Source: a virus | Length of the DNA: 51,323 bases | Virus record (IMG/VR): IMGVR_UViG_3300022542_000213 | Location: 1 to 51,323 of that record | Reading direction: 5' to 3' (one strand) | Shown here: one piece after another, positions 1-9,586 of the stretch | Numbering within the stretch: position 1 is the stretch's first letter | How the letters are laid out: each line of letters begins with the position of its first letter | Notes under the pieces: generated by a model | Seen by the model: the letters and a program-made list of their open reading frames with translations, nothing else | The model's database searches: none | What the model was told of the DNA's origin: nothing | Position numbers and translations under genes: made by a program

Positions 1-192
1 AATGGTACATCAATTATGACAACTAACAAACTAGACTTTGATACTACAGAAAAGACAACTACAACAGCTGCGACACCTCCAGATTTAACAGACACTACAA
101 TCGCAGTAGGAGATATTTTAACAATAGATATAGATTCAATTCATACAACAGCTGCTAAAGGATTAACAGTTTATATTGGTGTAAGAGAATAA
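1..192 (+). CDS. Tail protein, C-terminal fragment (cut by window start)
   Basis: Open reading frame already in progress at base 1 and ending in TAA at 190-192. The 63 visible residues are Thr-rich and end in a pattern (GDILTIDIDSIHTTAAKGL then a short strand) that resembles the C-terminal beta domain of phage tail or fibre proteins. The truncated gene at 50314-51323 stops just where this domain would begin, so the two are probably halves of one gene across the ends of a circular genome. The reading phase does not join exactly, so some bases are missing. The next gene follows by a TAATATG junction. Confidence 0.7.
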   Translation, partial: NGTSIMTTNKLDFDTTEKTTTTAATPPDLTDTTIAVGDILTIDIDSIHTTAAKGLTVYIGVRE

Positions 193-193
193 T

Positions 194-796
194 ATGGCTG
201 ATTTTTACACACAAGATTTTGAAGGATTATCAACTGGCGATTTAAATGGTCAGGATTCTTGGAGTGGTGATCCTTCTTACGATGTTTCAACTTCAAATCC
301 TCAAGAGGGTTCGCAAGGTATTATTCAATCTTCTGGTTCTTTTGTTGAAATTAGTAGAAGTCTAACAGCAGTCACAGGAAATAAAATACAAAGTTTTTGG
401 ATAAGAGGTGCTGATTTAAACGGTAGAGATACAAGAGTTAAATTTTTTACTGGAAGTTCAAGTCTTGTTTTCAGATTAGGTTCAGGTACTGGATTAAATG
501 CCATTATATTTAATGGAGCTAGTCAAGTAACTGTTAAGAGTGGAATAAATGATAACCAATGGTATCAGTGTGAGTTAGAGATAGATACTTCTCTAAATAG
601 TGGTAACGGACAAGGTAGAGCTAGAGTAGATGGCGGTTCTTGGACTTCTTGGCAAAATGGAGGTGCTAACTTCGGTGCAGGAATAAATGAAATTGCATTA
701 GTAGGAAATAATGCATTAGCTCAAAGTCAGTGGGATAATTTTGAAGATACTACTCCAATTGCAGCAACATTCATACCAACAATAACAATATTATAA
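194..796 (+). CDS. Concanavalin-like beta-sandwich virion protein
   Basis: A 200-residue protein with no signal peptide. Its opening DFEG..GDLNGQDSW pattern, alternating beta strands and aromatic or glycine-rich turns resemble the LamG/concanavalin A-like sandwich modules found on phage tails and bacterial surface proteins. A role in virion surface binding is inferred from fold type and position after the tail protein gene. The start follows the previous stop by one base (TAATATG) and no Shine-Dalgarno sequence is present. The stop overlaps the next ATG (TAATG). Exact function is unknown. Confidence 0.5.
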   Translation: MADFYTQDFEGLSTGDLNGQDSWSGDPSYDVSTSNPQEGSQGIIQSSGSFVEISRSLTAVTGNKIQSFWIRGADLNGRDTRVKFFTGSSSLVFRLGSGTGLNAIIFNGASQVTVKSGINDNQWYQCELEIDTSLNSGNGQGRARVDGGSWTSWQNGGANFGAGINEIALVGNNALAQSQWDNFEDTTPIAATFIPTITIL

Positions 797-1083
797 TGAA
801 AAACAAAAAACAATCATGTGGTGCAGGTAAATCAGCACTATTCATACCAGACTTTATTTTTACAGCTCAATGCAGTAAGCACGATGAATACTATGCTAAA
901 GGAGGAGGTATTATAGAAAAGGTAAAGGCAGATACTTTCTTCTATGCTTATATGCTTGACGATATTAGTAAAGGAAATTATAGTTTCTTTAGAAGATTCT
1001 TTTATTTCGATATGGCAACAACCTATTTCATATGTGTAAGTACATTTGGATGCTTTGCTTTTAATTGGCACACAAAGAAATAA
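796..1083 (+). CDS. PLA2-like small protein
   Basis: A 95-residue protein containing CGAGKS near residue 8 and AQCSKHDEYYAKGG at about residues 24-37, followed by KADTFFYAYM. The C..HD...Y..GG...D..F arrangement resembles the catalytic helix of phospholipase A2-like domains, in which His and Asp form the active dyad. Small proteins of this kind occur in phage tail and lysis regions. Two hydrophobic aromatic stretches follow. It overlaps the upstream stop (TAATG) and precedes a holin-like gene, so a role in membrane attack at entry or exit is an inference. Confidence 0.45.
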   Translation: MKNKKQSCGAGKSALFIPDFIFTAQCSKHDEYYAKGGGIIEKVKADTFFYAYMLDDISKGNYSFFRRFFYFDMATTYFICVSTFGCFAFNWHTKK

Positions 1084-1107
1084 AAGGGAAATTTGAAACA
1101 AATTTAT

Positions 1108-1341
1108 ATGAAAGAAGAACCAACAAATGGAGAATTAAAAATAGCACTTGACAATATCATAGATAAGTTGAGTGATTTAGCTGTATCTAATGATGAAGGT
1201 CATAAAGGTATTATGGATAGACAAGATTTAACTAATGGTAATGTATTAAAGAATACAAAGTTTAGATGGGCTACATCTGCTATCATAGGATTTGTAACAA
1301 TAGTAGGTATAGGTAACGTAATAGCAATATTTATAATATAA
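1108..1341 (+). CDS. Holin-like coiled-coil membrane protein
   Basis: About 77 residues: a charged amphipathic N-terminal half and one hydrophobic C-terminal segment (ATSAIIGFVTIVGIGNVIAI). This layout resembles XhlA-type holin or holin-associated proteins, which act in the inner membrane. An upstream TTG at 1093 could also start it and has an AGGGA sequence before it. The ATG at 1108, in an A/T-rich TATATG context, matches the usual start style here. The next gene follows by TAATATG. The lysis role is inferred from layout only. Confidence 0.45.
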   Translation: MKEEPTNGELKIALDNIIDKLSDLAVSNDEGHKGIMDRQDLTNGNVLKNTKFRWATSAIIGFVTIVGIGNVIAIFII

Positions 1342-1342
1342 T

Positions 1343-2119
1343 ATGGAACAAGAATTACAAAATCAAATAGATGAATTAAAACAGACTACTGAAGATTTGT
1401 CAAATCAATTAGAAATATCTAATCAAAGATTACAAGATATTGACCCTGTAAATCTTTTAAGTCTTAATTTAGATGTAGCTTCTCAAAGAACTATAACAAG
1501 TGTAATTGAAAAAAGTATTGATGATATTGTATGGAATAAATACTTTTATTATTCTACATTTATAGAATCAATAGCAAGATATTTCCAAGAAACAGGAGTA
1601 GGTGGAGCTATAGGTTTAAATGCAAATGGTCTAAGTTTAGCTGTTTCAAATACAACAGATGATTATGCCTCTGTATCATTAGATATCCTTGATTTAGTTG
1701 CTGATTCAGATATATTAAGATTTGATAAGGAAACAAAATTTAGAACACAATTAAAGATTGATGTTGTAGATGGTGCAGATTTGTCAATAGGTGGTGTTGG
1801 TACGTTACTACATAATATTCAATTTTTAATAGAAGATGGAACAATTAAAGCTTTCACATCTAATAATTCAAGTTCAACAACAGTAAATATTGGCTCAGTC
1901 GCAGATGATACTTATGTTAAATTAGAATATAGATATTATCCGAAGAGTCGTGCTGATTTTTATATAAATGATATACTTGTTAAATCAATATCAACTACAC
2001 TACCACTAACTACTGTTGGGACAGATAATGTATTTAATGCAAGTTTAGTCAAAAACTCAGGTACAGCAGGAGAGAAGGAAGCTTTTATAATGTTTTACGA
2101 TATAATACAAAGAAAATAA
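1343..2119 (+). CDS. Tail or receptor-binding protein with N-terminal coiled coil
   Basis: A 258-residue protein. Residues 1-33 form a heptad-type coiled coil rich in Gln, Leu and Glu, likely a trimerisation stalk. The remainder is beta-rich with a LamG/concanavalin-like flavour (strands around FRTQLKIDV, KLEYRYYPKSRADFYINDILV). Such a stalk-plus-sandwich design is common for receptor-binding or fibre proteins. It sits in the tail block between a holin-like gene and a large virion protein, with TAATATG junctions on both sides. No catalytic motif is visible. Confidence 0.5.
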   Translation: MEQELQNQIDELKQTTEDLSNQLEISNQRLQDIDPVNLLSLNLDVASQRTITSVIEKSIDDIVWNKYFYYSTFIESIARYFQETGVGGAIGLNANGLSLAVSNTTDDYASVSLDILDLVADSDILRFDKETKFRTQLKIDVVDGADLSIGGVGTLLHNIQFLIEDGTIKAFTSNNSSSTTVNIGSVADDTYVKLEYRYYPKSRADFYINDILVKSISTTLPLTTVGTDNVFNASLVKNSGTAGEKEAFIMFYDIIQRK

Positions 2120-2120
2120 T

Positions 2121-3668
2121 ATGCAATTAATTATAGATTTATCAGGAAGAGAAGGATTAGCACCACGTTTTTTTGGAGATGTGGGTAGTTCTTCTAGTTC
2201 ACCAAACCTTAGATATTTAGGAGCAAAAGGTCAAGTGGCTGAGGGTGTTTATAATCCTCTAAGAAAATATGGTTACATGTGTGCTTCAGAAGCGACCTTT
2301 AGTGATGTAACTGTGGCTAGTGGAGCACCAGGAGAAACATTTACAACCTCTATTTATGATCCAGTAAATGATGATTTTTATGTTTCAGGTGGACAAAAGG
2401 TATATAAAGGAACAGATCTAACTGTAAGTGATGTAGCTTCTGTATTAGATCTTGGGTCAACTGGTACACCAACAATGTTAGACTTTGAAATTTATATGAT
2501 AAATGATGTTCAAAGACTATTCTATCTATACGAAAAAGGTGGAAATATGCTTTGTGGAGAAGCAGTATTGCCATTTGCTTCTGCTAATAGTGATTGGTTA
2601 GATACAGACGTTTCTGGAGCATTTACAAATGGTCTAACTAACGCATCAGCATTTATGAGAGTAGCTGATAATGGATTTATGTACATCTTCCAAGATAATA
2701 ATATACATGTAGTTGATGGTACAGGAGAAGGAGGAGCAACAGGAACTGTTACAGCTAATGTTATTCAATTCCCAATTACATTCTCAATAATTGATGCTAT
2801 TGATTATAAAGGATATATAATGGTTCTTATTAAACAAACAACTAAACTTACAGCTACAAAAGCTAATGTTAGTTATGGTGTATATGTATGGGATAGACAA
2901 TCAACTGTGGTTAATTCAAGAGACTATATACCTCTTACTGGAATTGATCGTGCACATAAAATATATGTAGCTCCAAATGGTAATGTAAGACTAATGGTAA
3001 CTAAACCAAATGAAATTACTGAAATTAGAGAATATACTGGAGCAACATTTAAACCAATACAAGAAGTAGGTATTAATGCACAACCAGAATCACTTGATGG
3101 TTTAACACAGATGGGAGAACTAACTGTGTGGTTATCAAATGATAAATACGTGCTTGCACATGGAAGTATTCTACCAGGAGAGAAAGAAGGTTTATTTAGA
3201 TTAGGAAAAATAGTAGATGCTTCTTCTATTACAGCAGGTGCAATTATATATGGTAATAATGGTTTATATTTATCTTATCTTGGTCAAGCTTTTGAATTTG
3301 TTCATTGGAATATCAATGGGACTACAACAGCAGCACAGGGTGATATATATACCTTAGTACAATATTTACCTCAAATGTCAACAGTAAAGAACGTAGAAAT
3401 ATATTGTTCTCCAATAACAAATACAGGAACAACAAAAGTAGCTGATATTAAAACCTACTTTAATCAATCTACAACAGCATTTAAGACACATAATGCAGAT
3501 AGAGACCAAGTATCAAGAGGATATGTAGATTTTGAGTTAAATAAACCGTTTGTTAACTCAATTCAGTTAGAGATAGAACACAGTACTAACGGAACTAATG
3601 AATTTTGTCCTTCATTTGCTGTAGTTGAATACGAACCAACCAAAACAAAAGGCTCAAAAGCTAGTTAA
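2121..3668 (+). CDS. Large beta-rich virion protein
   Basis: A 515-residue protein without a recognisable catalytic motif. The N-terminal part (LRYLGAKGQVAEGVYNPLRKYGY) is followed by many short beta strands with repeated Asn, Gly and Thr turns, consistent with a propeller-like or other all-beta virion component. It lies between a receptor-binding candidate and a protein with a head-tail adaptor-like start. Tail hub or baseplate is a reasonable guess but is not shown. It ends just before a strong promoter serving the next gene. Confidence 0.45.
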   Translation: MQLIIDLSGREGLAPRFFGDVGSSSSSPNLRYLGAKGQVAEGVYNPLRKYGYMCASEATFSDVTVASGAPGETFTTSIYDPVNDDFYVSGGQKVYKGTDLTVSDVASVLDLGSTGTPTMLDFEIYMINDVQRLFYLYEKGGNMLCGEAVLPFASANSDWLDTDVSGAFTNGLTNASAFMRVADNGFMYIFQDNNIHVVDGTGEGGATGTVTANVIQFPITFSIIDAIDYKGYIMVLIKQTTKLTATKANVSYGVYVWDRQSTVVNSRDYIPLTGIDRAHKIYVAPNGNVRLMVTKPNEITEIREYTGATFKPIQEVGINAQPESLDGLTQMGELTVWLSNDKYVLAHGSILPGEKEGLFRLGKIVDASSITAGAIIYGNNGLYLSYLGQAFEFVHWNINGTTTAAQGDIYTLVQYLPQMSTVKNVEIYCSPITNTGTTKVADIKTYFNQSTTAFKTHNADRDQVSRGYVDFELNKPFVNSIQLEIEHSTNGTNEFCPSFAVVEYEPTKTKGSKAS

Positions 3669-3671
3669 TAC

Positions 3672-3700
3672 TTTACAAATAACAAAATAAATGCTATAAT
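3672..3700 (+). promoter_or_regulatory. Sigma70-type promoter, near-leaderless
   Basis: TTTACA at 3672-3677, a 17-bp spacer, and an extended -10 TGCTATAAT ending at 3700. The expected start at about 3707 lies only two bases before the ATG at 3709, so the transcript should be nearly leaderless. Confidence 0.75.
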
Positions 3701-3708
3701 ACACAAAT

Positions 3709-4956
3709 ATGTCACTAACAACAGCTAATATTATCACACAAGTTGATACTTATATAGGAGATTCATCAACAGATAGAGTTTCCGCAGCCCAAAGATTACA
3801 ATCTATAACAGAGGCTTGTATTTGGGTTCAAGAAGAACTAGGTAATGACTTACAAAATTATACCGAAACTATATTATACTATGATACAGTAAATTACTAT
3901 AAAGTAACTACTGATATAGCTGATTTATTACAAGGAGCTGACTTAAGAAGAGAAAAAGACGACCAATATTTCTCATTTACACCAGTATCTGCAAGAGAAT
4001 TAGCTGAAATGGTAGGTCAAAAACAATCGGAATCTGCTTGGACAATAGAAAGAAGAGATACAGATGCTTATGTAGGTATTAATCATAATTCTAAACATAC
4101 AGCTAAGATAGTATCAGACTTTGATTCGACTACTTCTGGTGGTGGAACATGGGCTGTGGATGCAACCAATTCAGATGCTACTAACTTAACTGTAGATACA
4201 AATGAATTTAAACAAGGTACTGCATCACTTAATTTTGATATTGATGTATCTCAATCAGGTAATAATAGAGCTACTCTTGTAAATAGTACATTCACAACAT
4301 CTGATTTATCAGACTTTGAAGATTTAGCAGCTTGGTTGATGTGGGTTTATGTACCAGATGTAACTGAATTTACTTCAGTAACTATGTTCTGGGGTTCAGA
4401 TTCATCTAATTACTGGTCTGTAACAGCTACAACTGATATGGATGGAGCTTCATTTGCAGATGGTTGGAATAGAGTTAAAGTAGATTGGTCAGATGCTACT
4501 AAAACAAGCTCTCCTGACGTAGAGAATATTGATTACTTGAGAATAGACTTGAATTATGGAGCTGGACAAGGAGATGATACAGATTACAGAGTTGATTATT
4601 TAATATTAGCAAGACCAGAGAAACTAACTTACCATTATATTTCATGGAAGGTAGGGGTAGATAATTCTGGAGATGATATACTAAAGTTTGGTGCAACTAC
4701 AGATGTACCTTATTTCTCAGGTATGTATGACCAGTTACTATATCCAGTCGCACATAAAGCCGCTTCATTGTTGTTTAATCCAACATTAAGATTACCACAA
4801 GAAGCACAATTAGAGGAAGTAGAAGCATTAAAAGCATTAAGAAGAGTTAGAAGACTAATCCCTTCATCACGTGTTAAAGAAGTAAAGAGTTTCAAAGTTA
4901 AAGGAGTAAGCTTTGCTAGACGTAACAGAGGAAGAAGAGGTAATATAATAAGATAA
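3709..4956 (+). CDS. Virion protein, adaptor-like N-terminus with embedded beta domain
   Basis: A 415-residue protein. The helical N-terminus (residues 1-40, with DRVSAAQRLQSITEACIWVQEE) resembles the helical starts of phage head-tail or tail-tube-associated proteins. Residues about 130-300 form a beta-sandwich-like insertion with many Trp, Asp and Ser residues. The C-terminus is strongly basic (ARRNRGRRGNIIR), suggesting contact with DNA or an acidic virion surface. It has its own promoter, whose predicted start nearly coincides with the ATG. A connector or neck role is inferred. Confidence 0.45.
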   Translation: MSLTTANIITQVDTYIGDSSTDRVSAAQRLQSITEACIWVQEELGNDLQNYTETILYYDTVNYYKVTTDIADLLQGADLRREKDDQYFSFTPVSARELAEMVGQKQSESAWTIERRDTDAYVGINHNSKHTAKIVSDFDSTTSGGGTWAVDATNSDATNLTVDTNEFKQGTASLNFDIDVSQSGNNRATLVNSTFTTSDLSDFEDLAAWLMWVYVPDVTEFTSVTMFWGSDSSNYWSVTATTDMDGASFADGWNRVKVDWSDATKTSSPDVENIDYLRIDLNYGAGQGDDTDYRVDYLILARPEKLTYHYISWKVGVDNSGDDILKFGATTDVPYFSGMYDQLLYPVAHKAASLLFNPTLRLPQEAQLEEVEALKALRRVRRLIPSSRVKEVKSFKVKGVSFARRNRGRRGNIIR

Positions 4957-4957
4957 T

Positions 4958-6253
4958 ATGGCAGAATCAAAACCAATTTCAGATAAAGAAGTAAACGACT
5001 TGTTAAAACAAGGTTTCCAAGAAGGAGACACAGTACCTGGTAGAGGGAGACTTTCGCCTTCTGGTACTTTTATAACCGAAGACGCACCTACTAATATAGC
5101 AGAGACAGCAGGTCTTACAGGAGGAGGTAGTTCTAAAACTACAACTACTACTAAGACAGGTGGTACAGGCACAACAGATCCTTTCCTAGATCAATTACAA
5201 CAAAAGCTATTAGGACAAGCAGGAATTATATCATCAGGACAAACAGGTCTTGAAGCTAAAATTCAAGAAGCTATTAGTGGTGTATCAAAATCACAGGAAG
5301 CTAGTGCTGCAGGATTAGAAATTGGTGCAGAAAGAGCTATTAGTGGTGTAAGAGAAGCTGGTGCTCAAAAACTAACTTCTGCTAGAGAATCTCAAAGAGG
5401 ATTTGGTGTTAACCGTGCTGCTTTAAAACAGATAACAGATGAAACTCAAAAATCTGTACGTGATTTAGAAGGTAGAAAACAAGAACTCATCTTATCTGGT
5501 GAAGCTGCCGCTGCTTCTAAAATAGCAGAGTTACAATTTAGTGCTTTAGAATTCCAACAACAAGCGATGCAACAAACATTCTCTAATCTATTACAAGTAG
5601 GTGGATTTGCTATAGAGAAATCAAGAGAAAGTAGATTACAAGCAGCTCAAACAAGTCAAGAGAAACAACAAATTGCTTCAATTGCATTAGAGTTTGGATT
5701 ACCTGTAACAGAAGGAGAAACATTAGATACTATTGTAGCTAAGGCTTCACCTTTTGCAACAGAACAACAAAGACTAAAGATGCAGAAGACTCGAGCTGAA
5801 ATAGCTAGGATTCAAGCAGAAACTCAAAAGGCATTAGCTGGACAAGACTTTGCTTTCGATCAACCATTAGCATCATCAATTGCTAATACATTAAACAACT
5901 TGTTAACTTCAACTGATCCTTTTGCAGCTCAATCTATTGAAGCTATATTAGGAAACGTAGTAGATAAACATGGAGCATCTGCACTTGAACAGATAAAAAG
6001 AGAACAAGAATCATTAAGAAATGAACAATTCTCTTCAGATAATTTAAGGTCTGATATTTCAGAAGATATACAATCTGGTGCTTCTCGTAGAGATATAAGC
6101 GATTCAATTGAATCTAATCAACTTATGAACCCAGAACAAAGAGAAGAGGCAACTAATATTCTAAATGAATTGTCACCTAGACAACCATCATTATTAGATA
6201 GAGCATTTACAGATATTGGTGATACATTATTTGGTTCTCAACGTAATAGATAA
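4958..6253 (+). CDS. Helical internal virion protein candidate
   Basis: A 431-residue, mostly alpha-helical protein rich in Gln, Ala, Ser and Glu, with long low-hydrophobicity helices from about residue 80 to 300 and a Thr/Gly-rich linker near residues 50-70. Together with the next, much larger gene it has the look of the internal or ejection proteins of podovirus-like phages, which enter the cell with the DNA. No enzyme motif was seen. It starts in a TAATATG junction. Confidence 0.45.
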   Translation: MAESKPISDKEVNDLLKQGFQEGDTVPGRGRLSPSGTFITEDAPTNIAETAGLTGGGSSKTTTTTKTGGTGTTDPFLDQLQQKLLGQAGIISSGQTGLEAKIQEAISGVSKSQEASAAGLEIGAERAISGVREAGAQKLTSARESQRGFGVNRAALKQITDETQKSVRDLEGRKQELILSGEAAAASKIAELQFSALEFQQQAMQQTFSNLLQVGGFAIEKSRESRLQAAQTSQEKQQIASIALEFGLPVTEGETLDTIVAKASPFATEQQRLKMQKTRAEIARIQAETQKALAGQDFAFDQPLASSIANTLNNLLTSTDPFAAQSIEAILGNVVDKHGASALEQIKREQESLRNEQFSSDNLRSDISEDIQSGASRRDISDSIESNQLMNPEQREEATNILNELSPRQPSLLDRAFTDIGDTLFGSQRNR

Positions 6254-6255
6254 AT

Positions 6256-9200
6256 ATGGGATTAATAAATCAAACAACAGTTAAACCTAGTGGTAGTTCA
6301 GGAGGTTTCGGTGGGTTTGCTGGTAATAAAAGTAGCTTTACTGGTCTTGGGAGTAGAAATAAACTATCTCCTGATGACCTATTACAAAGAGCTTTACAAG
6401 AAGGAGGAAACTTAGGTCAAGTAGCTCAAGAATTAGTACATCCAGAAACTTCAATACTGTCAACTATAGGAGATGGTTTTAAGAAATCATTTAAGAACTT
6501 TGTTGAAGTTATTTCAGTACCAGGACAAGTAGTAGCTGGTACTATTTCTGGTGATGTTACAATTAAGGAAGCTATACAACAAAATATAGATCCTTCTGAT
6601 GTTATATGGGGAGATAGAAATCCTGACGCTACACTATCACAAAAGGTAGGTGGTTTTTTAGTTCGTACTGCAACAGATATTCTATTAGATCCATTGACAT
6701 ATATAACATTTGGTGGTGCTAAAGGAATCTTAGGATTATCATCAGCCCCAAGAGTTACATTAAGAGGAAAAGCTGCTAAAGAAATAGGATTAGATGATTT
6801 TGCAGCAAGAGAACTAAGTGGTAAAGGACTTGATGTGTTTAAATATGTAAAGAATCTAGAACATCAAGCTGATGGTACAGCTAAAATACTTGATCTAACG
6901 AGTAAATCACTTGATACTACACTTGCTACTAAGAATCTTAAACAATTAAAGGAGAGTGCTAAAGCATTTAATGCTACTAAAACAAGTTCACATGAGTTAA
7001 TAGGTGCAGAACTTAAACAATTACTTGATACTACAGTAGATGCTAAGTTAGGATTTGATTATTCTAAGAGAGCTATGTCTAACCTGTTAGCTAAGAATCC
7101 AGGATTAGTTGAAGAACTAATTGATAAAGGAGGTTTTAAGTTTATGGGTAAGTCTTTATTGTCAGGACAAAAAATGAGATCAGTAATGTCTGTAATTCCT
7201 GGTATGACTCATGTAGATAGACTAACACAGCCAGTAAGAGGAGCTTTAGGTGCTATGTTTGACCCAGCAGTAGTTAAAGTTAATAAACAATTTGTTAGAT
7301 TACCAGAAGAGTTTGTTAATATAAGACAAGCAGGACAAGATTTAGCTACATCATTAGGTGATGAAAGACTAATTAAATTAGCTGATGTAGTCCGAGCTAA
7401 TAAACTGAATGTGAATGAATCACGTTTCTTAACTGCATCTATTGAAGCAGGTAAGTTACCAGTAGATAGTAGACTTGCTAATGCTTATAAACAATTACTT
7501 GGTTTCAATGAAGAAGAGTTTGACTTAATGAAAAGTAGTGGTGTAATGATTAGTAGAAGAGATAATCACGTACCCCATATGCTTGTTAAGAATGATATTG
7601 TAAAGATACCATTCGCAACACCACCTAAAGCTGTAGCAGGTGCTTCTTTCCAAAGGAAGTTAGAAGGAGAAATCTTCCAAATTTCAGATGAAGGATTAGA
7701 AGCATTAGAGACTACACTTACAGGTGGAGATAAAAAACTTATTGAAGAGACTTTTAATGATTTAAAAACAAAAGGTTACGAAATATTTGATGATAATGTA
7801 GTTACTGCTTTAGCTAAACGTTCATTAGATAACACAAGAGTATCTGTGTCAAGACAATTCATAACAAGTGTTGCAGAAGCATTTGGTACATCAGCTGGAA
7901 CAGCTTCTAAAGGGTTTGTCAAGATCAATAGTAAAGCCTTTAAGGAAGAAGGTGGTAAGGTAGCTCGTATGCTAGGAACAGATGGAGAAGATATTGTATA
8001 TCACCCAGCTGTAGCTAAAGCTATAGAGGACTTTGTTGGTGCTGTTAATAGTGATGACTCTACTGCAGTTGTATTGAAAGCATTTGATAATATACAAAAC
8101 CTATGGAAAGCTTCAGTAACAACTATATTCCCTGCCTTCCATGGTAGAAATGGAGTATCCAATGTATTCCTGAACTTTAATGATATAGGATTACATTCAT
8201 TAGACCCAAGACTTCATGCTCAATCTGGTTCACTATTACTAGCTGATAGAAAAGCTAATAGTTTAACACGAAAATCAATGAAACCTGGTAAAGCTGGAGA
8301 ACAAGCTATGGAAGAACTTCAAGAGCTTATGGAGAAGAAAGTATTTACAGACAATACAGGACACTCATGGTCATTTGGAGAACTAAGAACAGTAGCTAAG
8401 AATAATAATGTAGCCTTTTCAAGACAACTAACAGGTGCTTTAGATATTTCACAATCACCAGAGACTTTTATTACTACATTATTTAGAAGTGAAGAACCTA
8501 TATTAAAGAAAGTAGTTAGAAAAGGAGTACCAGTAACACAAGAGTTTGCTCCATTTGCCATTGGACGTGGTATTGGTAGAGCAGTAGAAGAACAAGCAAG
8601 ACTGATTAACTTTCTTGCGAACTTAAATGCTACTGGAGATGTGATGCATGCCGCCCAAAGAACCAAACAATTCCTGTTTGATTATCAAAACTTGACAGGA
8701 TTTGAAAGAAATGTTATGAAGAGGATGATTCCTTTCTATACTTTCACCCGTAAGAACTTAGAACTACAAGTTAAAACACTGTTTAAAACACCAGGACGTA
8801 TATCAGCACAGTTTACAGCACTACAGAACGTAGGAGATGCTATGGCTGGTGGTCAGCTTACTGAAGAACAGAGAGAAGCATTGCCAGATTGGATAAAAGA
8901 TGGTATAGCTATTCTTAAATCTAATAAAGATGGTACAGTAGAGATATTAGGTTCATTAGGTACACCTATAGAACAACCATTCCAACAATTCCAACCTAAT
9001 ATTATGCTAGGGTCTGTATCTCCTTTGATTAGAGCACCTGTAGAACATATGTCTGGTTATTCATTCTTCCATGGTAAAGCCATGAGTGATATTACTAATG
9101 CCTCAGCTTTCAAGAATGCCCCTAAAGTTATTAAAGACTTTATAGGGTTTACAGAAGTTAAGTTTGATAAGGATGGAGAAGAACAAACATGGAATGTAGC

Positions 9201-9384
9201 TCTTCGTCCCGAGAGAATGAATTTAATACAGAATTTCCCATTCACATCAAGAGTTTTATCTTCATTAAAACAAATGCAAAATGAAAACATCTCAGGTCAA
9301 TCTAAAATATTACAACAGCTAGTCGGCGTTCGACCGTTACCTTTGATATTGAAGCAGAACAGGCTAAGAGAGAGAAAGAGTTAA
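6256..9384 (+). CDS. Large internal virion (ejection) protein, frame broken near its end
   Basis: A 1042-residue protein. The central and C-terminal parts (AFHGRNGVSNVFLNF; FLFDYQNLTGFERNVMKRM; PFYTFTRKNLELQVK; TPGRISAQF) match a pattern seen in large internal or ejection proteins of many phages. The likely role is in the virion core and DNA delivery. The last 18 or so residues (after VGVR) look out of frame: moving to the -1 frame at 9333 gives a natural charged helix and ends at 9458. Either an indel (sequencing or real) or an unusual frameshift is present. It starts six bases after a TAA in a TAAATATG junction. Confidence 0.6.
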   Translation: MGLINQTTVKPSGSSGGFGGFAGNKSSFTGLGSRNKLSPDDLLQRALQEGGNLGQVAQELVHPETSILSTIGDGFKKSFKNFVEVISVPGQVVAGTISGDVTIKEAIQQNIDPSDVIWGDRNPDATLSQKVGGFLVRTATDILLDPLTYITFGGAKGILGLSSAPRVTLRGKAAKEIGLDDFAARELSGKGLDVFKYVKNLEHQADGTAKILDLTSKSLDTTLATKNLKQLKESAKAFNATKTSSHELIGAELKQLLDTTVDAKLGFDYSKRAMSNLLAKNPGLVEELIDKGGFKFMGKSLLSGQKMRSVMSVIPGMTHVDRLTQPVRGALGAMFDPAVVKVNKQFVRLPEEFVNIRQAGQDLATSLGDERLIKLADVVRANKLNVNESRFLTASIEAGKLPVDSRLANAYKQLLGFNEEEFDLMKSSGVMISRRDNHVPHMLVKNDIVKIPFATPPKAVAGASFQRKLEGEIFQISDEGLEALETTLTGGDKKLIEETFNDLKTKGYEIFDDNVVTALAKRSLDNTRVSVSRQFITSVAEAFGTSAGTASKGFVKINSKAFKEEGGKVARMLGTDGEDIVYHPAVAKAIEDFVGAVNSDDSTAVVLKAFDNIQNLWKASVTTIFPAFHGRNGVSNVFLNFNDIGLHSLDPRLHAQSGSLLLADRKANSLTRKSMKPGKAGEQAMEELQELMEKKVFTDNTGHSWSFGELRTVAKNNNVAFSRQLTGALDISQSPETFITTLFRSEEPILKKVVRKGVPVTQEFAPFAIGRGIGRAVEEQARLINFLANLNATGDVMHAAQRTKQFLFDYQNLTGFERNVMKRMIPFYTFTRKNLELQVKTLFKTPGRISAQFTALQNVGDAMAGGQLTEEQREALPDWIKDGIAILKSNKDGTVEILGSLGTPIEQPFQQFQPNIMLGSVSPLIRAPVEHMSGYSFFHGKAMSDITNASAFKNAPKVIKDFIGFTEVKFDKDGEEQTWNVALRPERMNLIQNFPFTSRVLSSLKQMQNENISGQSKILQQLVGVRPLPLILKQNRLRERKS

Positions 9385-9458
9385 GAAAGAAACTAGAAAA
9401 GACAATGGGAGATGCTGGTTTAGGTTTTACTTTAGATAGATTTATATTAAATAAATAA
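9333..9458 (+). pseudogene. Displaced C-terminal tail of the internal virion protein (-1 frame)
   Basis: The -1 frame opens at 9306 and reads TVTFDIEAEQAKREKELRKK then a short helix ending FILNK and TAA at 9456-9458. This charged helix is a more natural protein end than the sequence in the main frame. No standard slippery heptamer is visible near 9301-9335, so an indel is favoured over programmed frameshifting. Confidence 0.55.
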
Positions 9459-9477
9459 GCCATTCTAATAACAAAAC

Positions 9478-9516
9478 AACCGTAGGAGGTACTTTGATAC
9501 CACTACGGTTATTTTT
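9478..9516. terminator. Bidirectional terminator between converging blocks
   Basis: AACCGTAG (9478-9485) pairs with CTACGGTT (9503-9510), with an inner GGTA/TACC pair. ATTTTTAT follows on the plus strand and TTGTTTTGTT follows on the minus strand. It sits exactly where rightward late genes meet leftward genes. Confidence 0.8.
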
Positions 9517-9521
9517 ATGCC

Positions 9522-9572
9522 TTACAAACGATTCTGTGAAAATCATAGTCTATTATATGGCTCTGTTGAGCC
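9522..9572. repeat. Bipartite repeat element, copy A
   Basis: A 51-base element sharing 35 positions with 30603-30653: TTACA, two purines, CGATTCTGTGAAAA, a 13-base variable spacer, TATGGCTC, a 5-base spacer and AGCC. GGCTC/GAGCC can form a hairpin. It lies just beyond the 3' end of the leftward block. Function unknown. Confidence 0.6.
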
Positions 9573-9586
9573 ACTTAGATTTAGGC

